From: Lonsdalea britannica
GTDB taxonomy: Bacteria > Pseudomonadota > Gammaproteobacteria > Enterobacterales > Enterobacteriaceae
Direction: 5' to 3'
Assembly (NCBI RefSeq): GCF_002111595.1
Contig: NZ_LUTN01000014.1
Location: 54,674-118,673 of the forward strand
DNA: 64,000 nucleotides
Below, piece after piece: positions 29,353-38,705 of this stretch (position 1 is the first letter of the stretch; the number at the start of each line of letters is the position of its first letter). The position numbers and the translations under genes were made by a program. The notes under the pieces are model-generated. The model saw nothing but the letters and a program-made list of their open reading frames with translations. It was not told the origin of the DNA and ran no database searches.

Positions 29353-30414
29353 TTACCAGCCGACGCCCAGACCCAGTGAGTACAGGGTATCGTTGACGTT
29401 GCCCTGAACGCTTTGCGTCCGGTTACGCGCCACCTGCATGCTGACGGAGGACCAGTTGGTGAGCTTATAGCGCAGACCTGCACCGGCTTTGAAGTACAGC
29501 TTGGTGGTGTTGTCGAAGGAACGTCCGACTTCGCCCGTGGTGAAGAGCTGTGTTTTCTTACCGGAGAAGTAACGGCTGTAGTCCCATTTCAGACCGCCGG
29601 CGAAGAAGTCGTCCTGACCCTCTTCCTGATAGACGAACTGCTGGCTACTCACCAGCGCAGTGACGGAGAAGGCGCCCAGATCGTTATCCCAGAACTGATA
29701 ACCCGGACCGGTACCGATTGAGCGGCTGATCTTGATCTCTTCCACCCAGTCGCGTTTGTATTGGTAACGGCCCTGCCAGAACCAGTTTTCATCGATGAAT
29801 TTGTCCAGCGCATATTCACCGCCGACGTTTTTGGTGCTGTCTACGTCGTCTTCTTCGGCCATGTGGTAGCCCGCGTCCAGATTATGACGCCAGGTGCCGT
29901 GCAGAAGTTTGGTGCTCAACACCACATCGTGGTTGTTGGTCGTCGTCGAACTTTTCTTGTGCGACAGGCTGGCGTCGATGTTGCCTTTCCAGGAGAGATC
30001 CTGCACCAGCGGTTTAGGAACGATCATGGAGTTGATGTCGCTCAGCGCCAGCGTGCCTTCGTTCGCCGTTCCCGCCTGATCGCCGCCATCGCTCAACGGC
30101 TTCTGAACCACAATCCCGCGGGTTTCCGCCGGTTTAATGGCCGGGTAGAGCACACCCTCTTCATAACGGTGACCCTGAATGACCATCGCATGGTCGGTCT
30201 GGAAGGTTTTGACCTTGTCCCAGGAAACGGACAGCGTATCGGCATAGTCCGTTTTGATGAACAGTTTGCCGCTGTCCAGCAGAGTAATCTGTCCAGTGAC
30301 TTTGTCACCATTGGTGAGCCAGAGGGTATCGGCGGCGTAACTCGTGGAAACACCCGCGACACTCAGGCCGACGTACAGGCCGAGAGTGGATAGTGCAAAT
30401 TTGGAATGTGTCAT
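29353..30414 (-). CDS. DUF481 outer-membrane protein, YdiY-like
   Basis: Exported protein of 353 residues with signal peptide ending TSYAAD. The N-terminal third (DTLWLTNGDKVTGQITLLDSG, then LFIKTDYADTLSVSWDKV) is a YdiY-type soluble domain. The C-terminal two-thirds has alternating aromatic/polar strands and ends in YSLGLGVGW, as in DUF481 beta-barrels. It is about 100 residues longer than E. coli YdiY as I remember it. YdiY is acid-inducible in E. coli; its function is unknown. Confidence 0.75.
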   Translation of the reverse strand: MTHSKFALSTLGLYVGLSVAGVSTSYAADTLWLTNGDKVTGQITLLDSGKLFIKTDYADTLSVSWDKVKTFQTDHAMVIQGHRYEEGVLYPAIKPAETRGIVVQKPLSDGGDQAGTANEGTLALSDINSMIVPKPLVQDLSWKGNIDASLSHKKSSTTTNNHDVVLSTKLLHGTWRHNLDAGYHMAEEDDVDSTKNVGGEYALDKFIDENWFWQGRYQYKRDWVEEIKISRSIGTGPGYQFWDNDLGAFSVTALVSSQQFVYQEEGQDDFFAGGLKWDYSRYFSGKKTQLFTTGEVGRSFDNTTKLYFKAGAGLRYKLTNWSSVSMQVARNRTQSVQGNVNDTLYSLGLGVGW

Positions 30415-30635
30415 GTTGTGAGATAAACAAATGGTGACTGATGTTGAAAGACGTCCTTGAGACGTTCGGCCGTTAGAACACCGGTTGGAACCGGCGCCGC
30501 AAACATTAACAGGAAACGAGTCGTGTCTCTAGGCATAAGTGAGTATCAATTAGAATGTAAATCGTTATAACCGAGGTCATTAATGATTTACCGGTATAAC
30601 AGTGTGGGAAGCCTGAGCTTCCCACGGCGAAACGA

Positions 30636-31907
30636 TTAAGCTGCGCTGCTCGACTCCGTGAGTCGGCGGCTCAGAAAGCGGTCCGTCAGCGCGTTGCGAA
30701 TGCGCACCACAACCTGTTCCTGAAATATGACGCACAGCGCCACCGTCGTTAATAGGAAAATGCCGTAACCGGTCATGGAGAGCTGTACCTGGCCGGCCGT
30801 CACGACGCACTGAGACCAGTGAGTGAAACAGGTCATGGGATTGGCCCGCACCAGCTGCTCCAGCGTTCGGTAAAGGTTAAATAATGGCACATGCAGCGCA
30901 AAAATGGACAACGAGGCGGCACCCAGACGTGGAGACCATGTTCTGATCCACTCGCTGCGGGGATCGCGGGCTTGCGCCGACAGGCAGACTAACAGAACCT
31001 GTGAAGGCAGCAAAAGCCCGTTATGCAGCAGGAAGTACCAGTGAGCGCGGCCGCGGGTAAACAGGACGGTGGCGATAATGAAGCAGACCACGATAAAGGC
31101 CACCAGCCCATTGCGCTGACGGGCGGTCAGCGCAGGCACCACACCGTCTTTATACTGCCGGAAAATCGCATAGCCGAGGATACCGGCCAGAAACTCCGGT
31201 AATCGGAAAATAGGACCGCGTTGGAGAAGACCGGTATACGGCATGCCGTACAGCTTGTGCCAGACCACCCATACCGCAGGCAGTAAATAGAGCACAAAGA
31301 TGAACGTTAACCATCGGCGCGGATAACGGCTGTTCATCAAGCGTGGCGCCAGCAGCGGGAACAAAAGGTAGAAGAAGAACAGGGTAGACAGCGACCACAA
31401 CGGCGCATTGAAGGTTAGAAAATAAGGATTCCACGCCTGTAACAATAACAGTTGCAGCACGCTGTTGAACGTCAACTGGGCGTTATCCATGTAGTGGCGC
31501 AGCGACGCCGGGTCGACGCCGGGCTGGTTGCTGTCATAGATCACGAAACGCGCGCTGGCGACTTGTCCTTCCGGGGGAATAGCCAGCCACTGCATCAACA
31601 TGACGACCAGGATCGAGCTCACCAGACCGATGATGTGAATGGGGTAGAGATTGAACAGCCGCTTGGCCATGAAGCGCCGGGCCGGTTCGCGCAGCTGGCC
31701 ATTTCGAATATACACGTGAGCGAGCAAGAAACCGGACAACACAAAGAAGGTGCTCGTCGCAAAGAATCCCATACTGGTTAACTCATCCAGAAACGGGATG
31801 TTGAATCGCTGGGGATAGACGTGCAGCGTGTGGTAAACCATAACGTAACATCCCAGCAGAAAACGGAGCCACTCAAGTCCGATAAACCGCTCTTTACTGA
31901 CTTTCAT
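30636..31907 (-). CDS. Membrane acyltransferase (acyltransferase 3 family)
   Basis: Integral membrane O-acyltransferase of 423 residues with about ten helices. The family signature is visible: ERFIGLEWLRFLLGCYVMVYHTLH (conserved R near the start and catalytic-type His after the first helix), GFFATSTFFVLSGFLLAHVY and MAKRLFNLYPIHIIGLV. Such enzymes acetylate or succinylate surface polysaccharides or lipids. No glycan cluster is nearby, so the substrate is open. Confidence 0.8.
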   Translation of the reverse strand: MKVSKERFIGLEWLRFLLGCYVMVYHTLHVYPQRFNIPFLDELTSMGFFATSTFFVLSGFLLAHVYIRNGQLREPARRFMAKRLFNLYPIHIIGLVSSILVVMLMQWLAIPPEGQVASARFVIYDSNQPGVDPASLRHYMDNAQLTFNSVLQLLLLQAWNPYFLTFNAPLWSLSTLFFFYLLFPLLAPRLMNSRYPRRWLTFIFVLYLLPAVWVVWHKLYGMPYTGLLQRGPIFRLPEFLAGILGYAIFRQYKDGVVPALTARQRNGLVAFIVVCFIIATVLFTRGRAHWYFLLHNGLLLPSQVLLVCLSAQARDPRSEWIRTWSPRLGAASLSIFALHVPLFNLYRTLEQLVRANPMTCFTHWSQCVVTAGQVQLSMTGYGIFLLTTVALCVIFQEQVVVRIRNALTDRFLSRRLTESSSAA

Positions 31908-32356
31908 CTCTATCCTCCGTGTGCCTGGCTGCTGAGGCCTTAACAGTACAATTACTCAGTTTAGGAAAAGAATGCGGAAATATATCTAGGAATAGGGTGA
32001 TAAATGCTTTGGATACAACGCTAAGTCACTTTTTATCACCGGTTAAAGCGTTACCGCCAAAGGGATGGACGCAGGACATAGAACCAAAATGCGAGAACGC
32101 TATTAACCAATAAAAAGGTATTCTGGTCTAGCCGTTTTTTTGTGATTTGATGTTACTTTGCCGCCGTCTGGGGCGGCGTGAAGCCGGCTGAAAACCGAGT
32201 ATGGTCAACAAACCAGCAGTCAGATGCGTTAGACGTTGCAACGTGGAATTTTGGCTATACTTAACCTCGGTTTTGATTCGAGATGGGTCATCAACAATCA
32301 AACTGCGATCCATTTTAATGGGCAAACAGGTCAGTCACTAACGAGATGAGGTAGGT
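31908..32356. other. Intergenic region upstream of glsB
   Basis: 449 bases. A GC-rich hairpin (GCCGCC / GGCGGC, around 32160-32178) lies mid-way and a sigma S-type promoter near the right end. No supported ORF. Confidence 0.45.
32255..32261 (+). promoter_or_regulatory. Predicted sigma S-type -10 element for glsB
   Basis: CTATACT followed by TAA matches the RpoS-preferred -10 (CTATACT) exactly. The start point would be near 32268, leaving a leader of about 90 bases. YeaQ/YmgE-type genes are stress and stationary-phase genes in E. coli. Confidence 0.5.
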
Positions 32357-32605
32357 ATGGGCATTCTTTCATGGATTATCTTCGGGTTGATCGCGGGTAT
32401 CCTCGCCAAGTGGATCATGCCGGGGAATGATGGCGGCGGTTTCTTCATGACGATACTGCTGGGCATCATTGGCGCCGTCGTCGGCGGATATATCAGTACC
32501 TTCTTCGGCTATGGCCGTGTAGATGGTTTCAACTTCGGTAGTTTCATCGTCGCCGTCATCGGTTCCCTGGTGGTGCTGTGGATTTATCGTAAGATTCGCA
32601 GTTAG
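32357..32605 (+). CDS. GlsB/YeaQ/YmgE family small membrane protein
   Basis: 82-residue protein of the transglycosylase-associated family with three helices: MGILSWIIFGLIAGILAKWI, then FFMTILLGIIGAVVGGYIS and FGSFIVAVIGSLVVLWIY, with MPGNDGGGF in the first loop and a basic RKIRS tail. Function is unknown; relatives are stress-induced. GAGGTAGGT precedes the ATG. Confidence 0.85.
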   Translation: MGILSWIIFGLIAGILAKWIMPGNDGGGFFMTILLGIIGAVVGGYISTFFGYGRVDGFNFGSFIVAVIGSLVVLWIYRKIRS

Positions 32606-33014
32606 CCCATTGCACGGGTTGTCCGCATCTCATCGGTGCGGACATGAATATATTCTCTTTCTCCCTCTCTTATTTCCCACCACGCCTTTTTTCATTACCC
32701 TCATTTACTTTTGTTACTTAAATTTATTATTTTTTTTTACTAGAATAATCCGCGCAGCGGTAAACTCCCCGTCACTCAACGCTATCACGGGGATCCTCGT
32801 GGTCTTCCAGTCTGTTTTGATGCCCTTCGGGATTCGAAAGAAATTATCATTTCTTTAACAATCTCGTGCCGATAATTGACTCCCATCATAATAACCCCTT
32901 CAATCGCTCTAGGATCGGTAGGTTTAAGTTGTTTTAAATCAATTTAACTCGCGTATCTCGGTGATAGGATTGCCGTCAGTTAACATTTAAAATCAATGGA
33001 TATGGTGAAACCTC
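32606..33014. other. Intergenic region upstream of the alcohol dehydrogenase
   Basis: 409 bases. The left half is T-rich and contains no supported gene; the right end holds an FNR-like site and -10 (separate entry). Confidence 0.5.
32929..32942 (+). promoter_or_regulatory. FNR-like site in the alcohol dehydrogenase promoter
   Basis: TTGTT-TTAA-ATCAA matches TTGAT-N4-ATCAA at nine of ten positions. A -10 candidate TAGGAT lies at 32965-32970, giving a start near 32977. The site would then be centred at about -41.5, the class II position for FNR. The gene encodes a fermentation-type enzyme, which fits. Confidence 0.55.
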
Positions 33015-34162
33015 ATGAGTAGCGCATTTTATATTCCGGCAGTAAACCTGATGGGAGAAGGCTCTTTACAGCAAGCCGCTAAACAGATTCAGGCGCAGGG
33101 CTTCAAACGAGCGCTGATTGTGACCGACAGCGTATTGAACAAAATTGGCGTCGTGGCCTCTGTTCAGACTCTGCTGGATGAGCATCAGGTTTTCAGCGCT
33201 GTTTATGACGGCGTGCAGCCTAACCCGACGGTCAAAAACGTGGACGAAGGGCTGCAATTGCTGAAGTCCAATGACTGCGACTGTATCGTTTCTCTGGGCG
33301 GCGGCTCTTCACATGACTGTGCGAAAGGCATTGCGTTGCTGGCGACCAACGGCGGCCAGATTGCCGATTACGAAGGCGTTGATAAATCACATCGTCCGCA
33401 GCTGGCGCTGTTTGGCATCAACACCACGGCGGGTACGGCTTCTGAAATGACACGTTTCTGCATCATCACCGATGAAGTTCGCCACGTGAAAATGGCAATT
33501 GTCGATCAGAACGTCACCCCGCTGATGTCCATTAACGATCCTGCTCTGATGGTGGGTATGCCGGCTTCTCTGACGGCGGCGACAGGTATGGATGCCTTGA
33601 CGCATGCGATCGAAGCTTACGTTTCTACGGCGGCGGACCCGATCACCGACGCGGTCGCCATCAAAGCGATTGAGCTGATTCGTGAGCATTTGAGCAATGC
33701 GGTCCACGACGGTAAAAATATGGAAGCGCGTGAGCAAATGGCGTACGCGCAGTTCATGGCGGGGATGGCGTTCAACAACGCATCTCTGGGCTATGTACAT
33801 GCAATGGCTCACCAGTTGGGTGGCTTCTATAACCTGCCGCACGGTGTTTGCAACGCCGTGCTGCTGCCGCATGTTGTACGCTATAACGCCGCTGTTGCCG
33901 CCGCTCGCCTGAAAGACGTGGCGAAAGCCTGGGTGTTGACGTCGCTAACCTGAGCGACGCCGATGCGGCCGAAGCGGCGATTGCCGCTATCGTCGCACTG
34001 TCTCGCGACATTGGCATCCCAACCGGTCTGAAAGAGCTGGGCGTAAAAGAAGAAGACTTCAACACGCTGGCGGACAATGCGCTGAAAGATGCCTGCAGCC
34101 TGACCAACCCGAGACAAGGAACGCACGCTGAAATCGTTTCCGTCTTTGCGGCCGCGATGTAA
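33015..34162 (+). CDS. Iron-type alcohol dehydrogenase, YiaY/AdhB-like (one frame break)
   Basis: NAD-dependent group III alcohol dehydrogenase, about 382 residues after repair. Blocks include [47 protein letters not shown] (nucleotide binding), [15 protein letters not shown] and the metal-ligand region [14 protein letters not shown], then [18 protein letters not shown]. The frame breaks near 33930: AAAGCCTGGGTG should read AAA GCC ATG GGT G, one A missing. The restored tail ends [19 protein letters not shown]. coli YiaY is the closest relative I recognise; its main substrate in vivo is uncertain. Confidence 0.88.
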
Positions 34163-34185
34163 TTCAGGTTTCAAGTAACCGAAAG

Positions 34186-34208
34186 GGCGGCGAAAGCCGC
34201 CTTTTTTT
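34186..34208 (+). terminator. Terminator of the alcohol dehydrogenase gene
   Basis: GGCGGC-GAAA-GCCGCC followed by seven T, 23 bases after the stop codon. Confidence 0.92.
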
Positions 34209-34409
34209 ATGGTGAAGAAACGTGGGCGAAACGATTGCGGGCCGAGAGCCCGGCTCACGACATCGCCTGAAAGCGGTTTTCAATGGCAACCTGACGGCAC
34301 GTTTGTCGCGATGGACACGGAGCGCTGGCGCGAAACAGGACAGCGGCCATTTTCGCACCAGTCTGACCGCCTTACATCAAGGCGGTTGTTGGGACGGGAA
34401 TGGCGGACA

Positions 34410-35504
34410 TTAATGTGTCGTGATCACATCCAATGCACGCAGATTTTCCGGCATCCAGGACAGTTTCACACCGGTCCCGACTTTCCAGGAAGGGTCCACA
34501 TCGCTCGCCGGCAGTTTGACCATAAACTGGGATTGTCCTGCGACGTCCGTCATCATCCGCACGTGGTCGCCGAGATAGATAAACTGACTGATCCGAGCAT
34601 TCACCTGTTGAGCACCGGGCTGCAGGGGGTCGGCGTTGATTTTGACCCGTTCCGGACGGATGCAGACCGAAATGGTTTTACCTGGGGAACTGGGGCGTAC
34701 CTTCAGCGCTTTCAGTACGGTGCCATCACCCACCGTCACGTTGTAATAGTCGCCGTCACTGCCTGACTGCGTTCCGATCAGGGTATTGTTCTCACCGATA
34801 AATTGCGCCACGAAAGCATTTTGCGGCCGTTCGTAGATATCGCTTGGGCTGTCCATTTGCTGGATGATGCCGTCATTGAATACCGCCACCCGGTCTGACA
34901 TCGTCATGGCTTCGCTCTGATCGTGGGTCACGTAAACGACCGTCAGGTCCAACGCGCGATGCAGCTCTTTGATCTCCAACTGCATATGTTCACGCAGCTG
35001 TTTATCGAGCGCCCCCAGTGGTTCGTCCATCAGCACCAAGCGCGGCTCAAACACCAGCGCGCGCGCCAGCGCCACACGCTGCTGTTGTCCGCCGGACATC
35101 TGCGCCGGATAACGATCGGCGAGGCTGGTCAGTTTTACACGGTCCAGCACGCGGTCGACTTTTTCTTTGATATCGCTGCGATTCAGACGACGAATGGAGA
35201 GCGGAAACGCCAGATTTTCCGCCACGGTCATATGCGGAAACAGCGCGTAGTTTTGGAATACCATACCGATCCCACGTTGATGTGCAGGCTGATTATGCAG
35301 CGGAATATCGCGCAGCAATATTTCGCCCTGCGTCGGGGTTTCAAATCCAGCCAGCATCATCAAACTGGTGGTTTTACCTGAACCTGACGGGCCGAGCATC
35401 GTCAAGAATTCGCCTTCCTGAATATCCAGGTTCAGGTTTTTGACTACCAGCCGATCGCCATCATAGGTCTTTTGAATATTTTTGAAGCTGACAAAGTTTT
35501 TCAT
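34410..35504 (-). CDS. Polyamine/GABA-type ABC transporter ATPase (PotA-like)
   Basis: ATPase of a PotABCD-class importer, 364 residues. Walker A GPSGSGKTT, Q-loop MVFQNYALFPHMT, signature MSGGQQQRV, Walker B LVLMDEPLGALDK and switch THDQSEA are followed by a C-terminal TOBE domain (SVCIRPERVKI). Its partners, a binding protein and two permeases, lie about 5 kb away on the other strand beyond mocR-gabT-gabD. No other ATPase gene accompanies them, so this one probably serves them. Confidence 0.88.
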   Translation of the reverse strand: MKNFVSFKNIQKTYDGDRLVVKNLNLDIQEGEFLTMLGPSGSGKTTSLMMLAGFETPTQGEILLRDIPLHNQPAHQRGIGMVFQNYALFPHMTVAENLAFPLSIRRLNRSDIKEKVDRVLDRVKLTSLADRYPAQMSGGQQQRVALARALVFEPRLVLMDEPLGALDKQLREHMQLEIKELHRALDLTVVYVTHDQSEAMTMSDRVAVFNDGIIQQMDSPSDIYERPQNAFVAQFIGENNTLIGTQSGSDGDYYNVTVGDGTVLKALKVRPSSPGKTISVCIRPERVKINADPLQPGAQQVNARISQFIYLGDHVRMMTDVAGQSQFMVKLPASDVDPSWKVGTGVKLSWMPENLRALDVITTH

Positions 35505-35810
35505 TAAGCCACTCTCTCACTGTGTCTGTATTCCACTGTCCATGCATAAATCATGCCTGCATGAAAAATATGGGGTGATATGGCGAGATCGTCGCGGTGA
35601 ACATGTTACCGATAGGCGCTGCGCGGGACGGTTATCTTAGGGTTACCACGCGCAAAATAAGTGAGCGAAGTATCTCCATTCACCGATGAATGACTGGGCA
35701 GGTTGAACAGTTTTTCGACTGACTCAGCGGCCTATTGAAAAAAGTGATGCCTCATAATGGTGAGGGCGATCGTGGGCGAAGGCACCAAAATAGTGCCCCG
35801 ACGATGGCCG
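35505..35810. other. Intergenic region upstream of the PotA-like gene
   Basis: 306 bases between the ATPase start and the mocR stop. It contains one short perfect inverted repeat near the ATPase gene (separate entry) and no supported ORF. Confidence 0.45.
35551..35564. repeat. Inverted repeat upstream of the PotA-like ATPase gene
   Basis: TCATGC-CT-GCATGA, about 47 bases before the start codon. A possible operator; short enough to be chance. Confidence 0.35.
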
Positions 35811-37304
35811 TTAAGTCGGCGTTGAGGGCGTGCGCATCTCCTTCATACAGTTCACGATAACGGAGAACGCTTGCGCCATGTCCTCCTCTTTGACGCAGGC
35901 GTATCCCAGCAGCAGCCCGCGCTGTGGGCGAGGGCGGAGATAGTAGCTGGAGAGGGGTTTCACCATCACGCCGCGTTGGATTATGCGACTACTGAGCAGC
36001 ACGTCGTCGGTCGCGTCGGGCAGCCGTAAAATCAGGTGCAGGCCCGCGTTGCTGTTATAGCCCAGATAGTCCTCGCCCAGATGCTCGACGATCAGCTCGC
36101 TGAGCAACGTACGCCGTCGGCCATACAGCAGACGCATCCGGCGAATATGGGCGGCATAGTGGCCCTCGCGCAGAAACTGGCTCAGGGTAAGCTGCGTCAG
36201 CATGTGGCCGCCGCGATATAGCTCGTCGTGACCGGTTTTCAGCTCTCGCGCCAGATGCATCGGTAGGACCATGTAGCTCACTCGCAAACCCGGATAGAGC
36301 GTCTTGCTAAACGTGCCGATATAAATCACAGGTGGCTGATTCTTTAATCCCTGTAGCGCCGGGATTGGGCTGCCGGAAAAGCGAAATTCGCTGTCGTAAT
36401 CATCTTCGATAACCCAGCTGCCATGCTCTTGCGCCAGCGCGAGCAAGCGCTGACGGCGCGCCAGGCTCATCACTGCGCCCAGGGGATACTGATGCGATGG
36501 CGTGACACAGATAAGGCGCGGAATAGACTGGGGCGAGATGGTTTCTGGCGGCACCATGCCTTGCTCATCCACCTCGACAGGCGCAATGCGCAGCCCGTTG
36601 ATGGTCAGCACATTGCGCATTCCCCAGTAGCAAGGTTCCTCCAGCCAGGCTAAATCCCCCGGATTGCAGAGCATTTTCGCCAGCAAATCCATCGCCTGAT
36701 GCGTGCCTTCCGTAATCAGAATTTGCTCAGGACGGCACTCAACCGAACGCGCGACGCGCAGGTAGTCGACCAGCGCCTGTTGAAGTTCAGGGCTGCCGCC
36801 TTTGGGGGAATAGGAGAGCTGTTCCGGCTTCATTCGACGGGTGATACGCGTTTGCAGCCGCCGCCATAAATCATGGGGAAAACAGGTGATATCCGGGATC
36901 CCCGGCATGAATGCCCCCCACTGACGGGCCGAGGCGCCGGTATAACCGAGCAAATTCATACCGCGTCGCGACAGCTCTTGCAAGGCAGGCCGCACGGCGC
37001 TTTCGCTATTATCTCGCAGTGGGGGAACGGCGACGGACGGCAATTGTTCGGTGACGTAGGTGCCGCTGCCGGTACGCGTCTCGATATAGCCTTCCGCCAA
37101 CAGCTGTTCGTACGCGGCGATCACCGTATTGCGTGACAACGACAGCTGCTGCGCCAAATCCCGCGATGATGGCAGACGACAGCCGGGCGCAATGGCGCCT
37201 TCGAGAATCGCCAGCCGAATGGCATCGTTCAGCCGTTTGTTCAGTGTCCCTTCCTGCTGGTTTTCCAGCCCCTGCAAGAGCAGGTCTGTCAGTAGCGAGC
37301 GCAA
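35811..37304 (-). CDS. MocR/GabR-family transcription regulator
   Basis: Fusion of an N-terminal GntR winged helix and an aminotransferase-like PLP domain; the family includes B. subtilis GabR, which activates gabTD. The winged helix includes GCRLPSSRDLAQQLSLSRNT then EQLLAEGYIETRTGSGTYV. The PLP domain has LICVTPSHQYPLGAVM, EDDYDSEFRF and TFSKTLYPGLRVSYMVLP (Schiff-base Lys in SKTLYP). TTG 37304 is preferred as start: GAGGGA lies six bases upstream and it gives 497 residues starting at the HTH region. ATG 37382 is in frame but would run through most of the mocR-gabT promoter. Divergent from gabT. Confidence 0.85.
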   Translation of the reverse strand: MRSLLTDLLLQGLENQQEGTLNKRLNDAIRLAILEGAIAPGCRLPSSRDLAQQLSLSRNTVIAAYEQLLAEGYIETRTGSGTYVTEQLPSVAVPPLRDNSESAVRPALQELSRRGMNLLGYTGASARQWGAFMPGIPDITCFPHDLWRRLQTRITRRMKPEQLSYSPKGGSPELQQALVDYLRVARSVECRPEQILITEGTHQAMDLLAKMLCNPGDLAWLEEPCYWGMRNVLTINGLRIAPVEVDEQGMVPPETISPQSIPRLICVTPSHQYPLGAVMSLARRQRLLALAQEHGSWVIEDDYDSEFRFSGSPIPALQGLKNQPPVIYIGTFSKTLYPGLRVSYMVLPMHLARELKTGHDELYRGGHMLTQLTLSQFLREGHYAAHIRRMRLLYGRRRTLLSELIVEHLGEDYLGYNSNAGLHLILRLPDATDDVLLSSRIIQRGVMVKPLSSYYLRPRPQRGLLLGYACVKEEDMAQAFSVIVNCMKEMRTPSTPT

Positions 37305-37322
37305 ATTGGATCCCTCAAATTT

Positions 37323-37344
37323 TATAAACTGGCACTGGATTATA
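37323..37344. promoter_or_regulatory. Candidate operator between mocR and gabT
   Basis: A direct repeat ACTGG-C-ACTGG (37328-37338) is enclosed by TATAA and TTATA. MocR/GabR proteins commonly bind short direct repeats in the divergent regulator-target space, here only 126 bases wide. Confidence 0.4.
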
Positions 37345-37430
37345 GAACCATGCAGGAGGTAAATAGCAACAACAGACGTCAATCGTCAGCCGCAAGCAAT
37401 GCGTAAGTTCATCGAATCGGAGCAAACAAA

Positions 37431-38695
37431 ATGAAAAATAGCGAACTCAATCAACGTCGTTTGGCGGCTACACCGCGTGGTGTCGGCGTCATGTGTGATT
37501 TTTTTGCGGCCAAGGCGGAAAATGCGACGTTGTGGGATGTAGAAGGTAATGAATACACTGATTTTTCTGCGGGGATTGCCGTTCTCAATACGGGGCATCG
37601 TCACCCCAAACTGCTGGCGGCGGTACGCGAGCAGCTGGAATGTTTCACGCATACCGCTTATCAAATTGTGCCTTACGGCAGCTACGTCACTCTCGCAGAG
37701 CGCATCAACGAACTGGCGCCTATCGACGGCCCGGCTAAAACCACTTTTTTCACTACCGGTGCGGAAGCCGTTGAAAATGCGGTGAAAATTGCGCGTGCGC
37801 ACACCAAGCGCCCGGGTGTTATCGCTTTTGGCGCCGCTTTTCATGGCCGTACGCTGCTGACGATGACGCTGACCGGCAAAGTGGCCCCTTACTCAACGGG
37901 TTTCGGGCCGTTCCCCGGATCCATTTTCCATGCGTTGTATCCCAATGAACATCAGGCATTAGCGTCGAACAGGCGATGGAAAGCATCGACCGCTTGCTGC
38001 ACACGGACATTGCCGCCGATCAGGTCGCAGCCATCATTCTTGAACCGATTCAGGGTGAAGGCGGCTTCAACGTAGCGCCGCCAGAATTCATCAGTGCGCT
38101 GCGCCAGCTGTGCGACCAGCATGGCATGTTACTGATCGCCGATGAAGTGCAAAGCGGCTTCGCGCGAACCGGCAAAGTGTTTGCGATGGAATATTACCAG
38201 GACAAAGCGGACCTGATTACGATGGCGAAAAGTCTGGGCGGCGGCTTCCCGATCTCCGGCGTCGTGGGGCGTGCTGAGGTGATGGATGCCCCTGGCCCGG
38301 GCGGTCTGGGCGGGACTTACGCGGGGAATCCGCTCGCTGTCGCTTCCGCGCTGGCGGTGTTGGACGTTATCGAAGAAGAGCAACTGTGCCAGCGTGCGCA
38401 GAAGCTGGGCGCTACACTGGTAGAGACGCTGGAACAGGCGAAATCGCACTGCCCGGCAATCGTGGATATTCGTGCTCGCGGTTCAATGGTTGCAGTGGAA
38501 TTTAATGACCCACAGACGGGCAAACCGAGCGCGGAAATCACCAAAAAATATCAGAAAGCGGCGCTGGATCAGGGGCTGCTGCTGTTGACCTGCGGCGTGC
38601 ACGGCAACGTCATCCGGTTCTTGTATCCGCTGACCATTCCCGATGCCCAGTTCAACCAGGCGCTGACGCTCCTGTCCCGCGTTCTGACTCAGTAA
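37431..38695 (+). CDS. gabT: 4-aminobutyrate aminotransferase GabT (one frame break)
   Basis: Class III PLP aminotransferase converting GABA and 2-oxoglutarate to succinic semialdehyde and glutamate; about 421 residues after repair (426 in E. coli). Blocks include NTGHRHPKLLAAV, FFTTGAEAVENAVKIAR, FGAAFHGRTLLTM, LEPIQGEGGFN, DEVQSGFARTG, the PLP lysine in TMAKSLGGGFPISGV, and GGTYAGNPLAVA. The frame breaks near 37954: GAACATCAGGCATT needs one base before GGC to read the family H-G-I-S motif. Ten bases separate it from gabD. Confidence 0.88.
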
Positions 38696-38705
38696 AGGTG
38701 GCTTC

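Noticed and set aside
32876..32889. TTGAC-TCCC-ATCAT as a second FNR site
   Set aside because: Two mismatches, and no -10 at a useful distance; the site at 32929 is better.
34209..34409. Open frame between the alcohol dehydrogenase terminator and the PotA-like gene
   Set aside because: It starts in the terminator tail, has no ribosome site and runs antisense through the PotA-like gene; its first 60 residues are not a family I recognise. Left unannotated.
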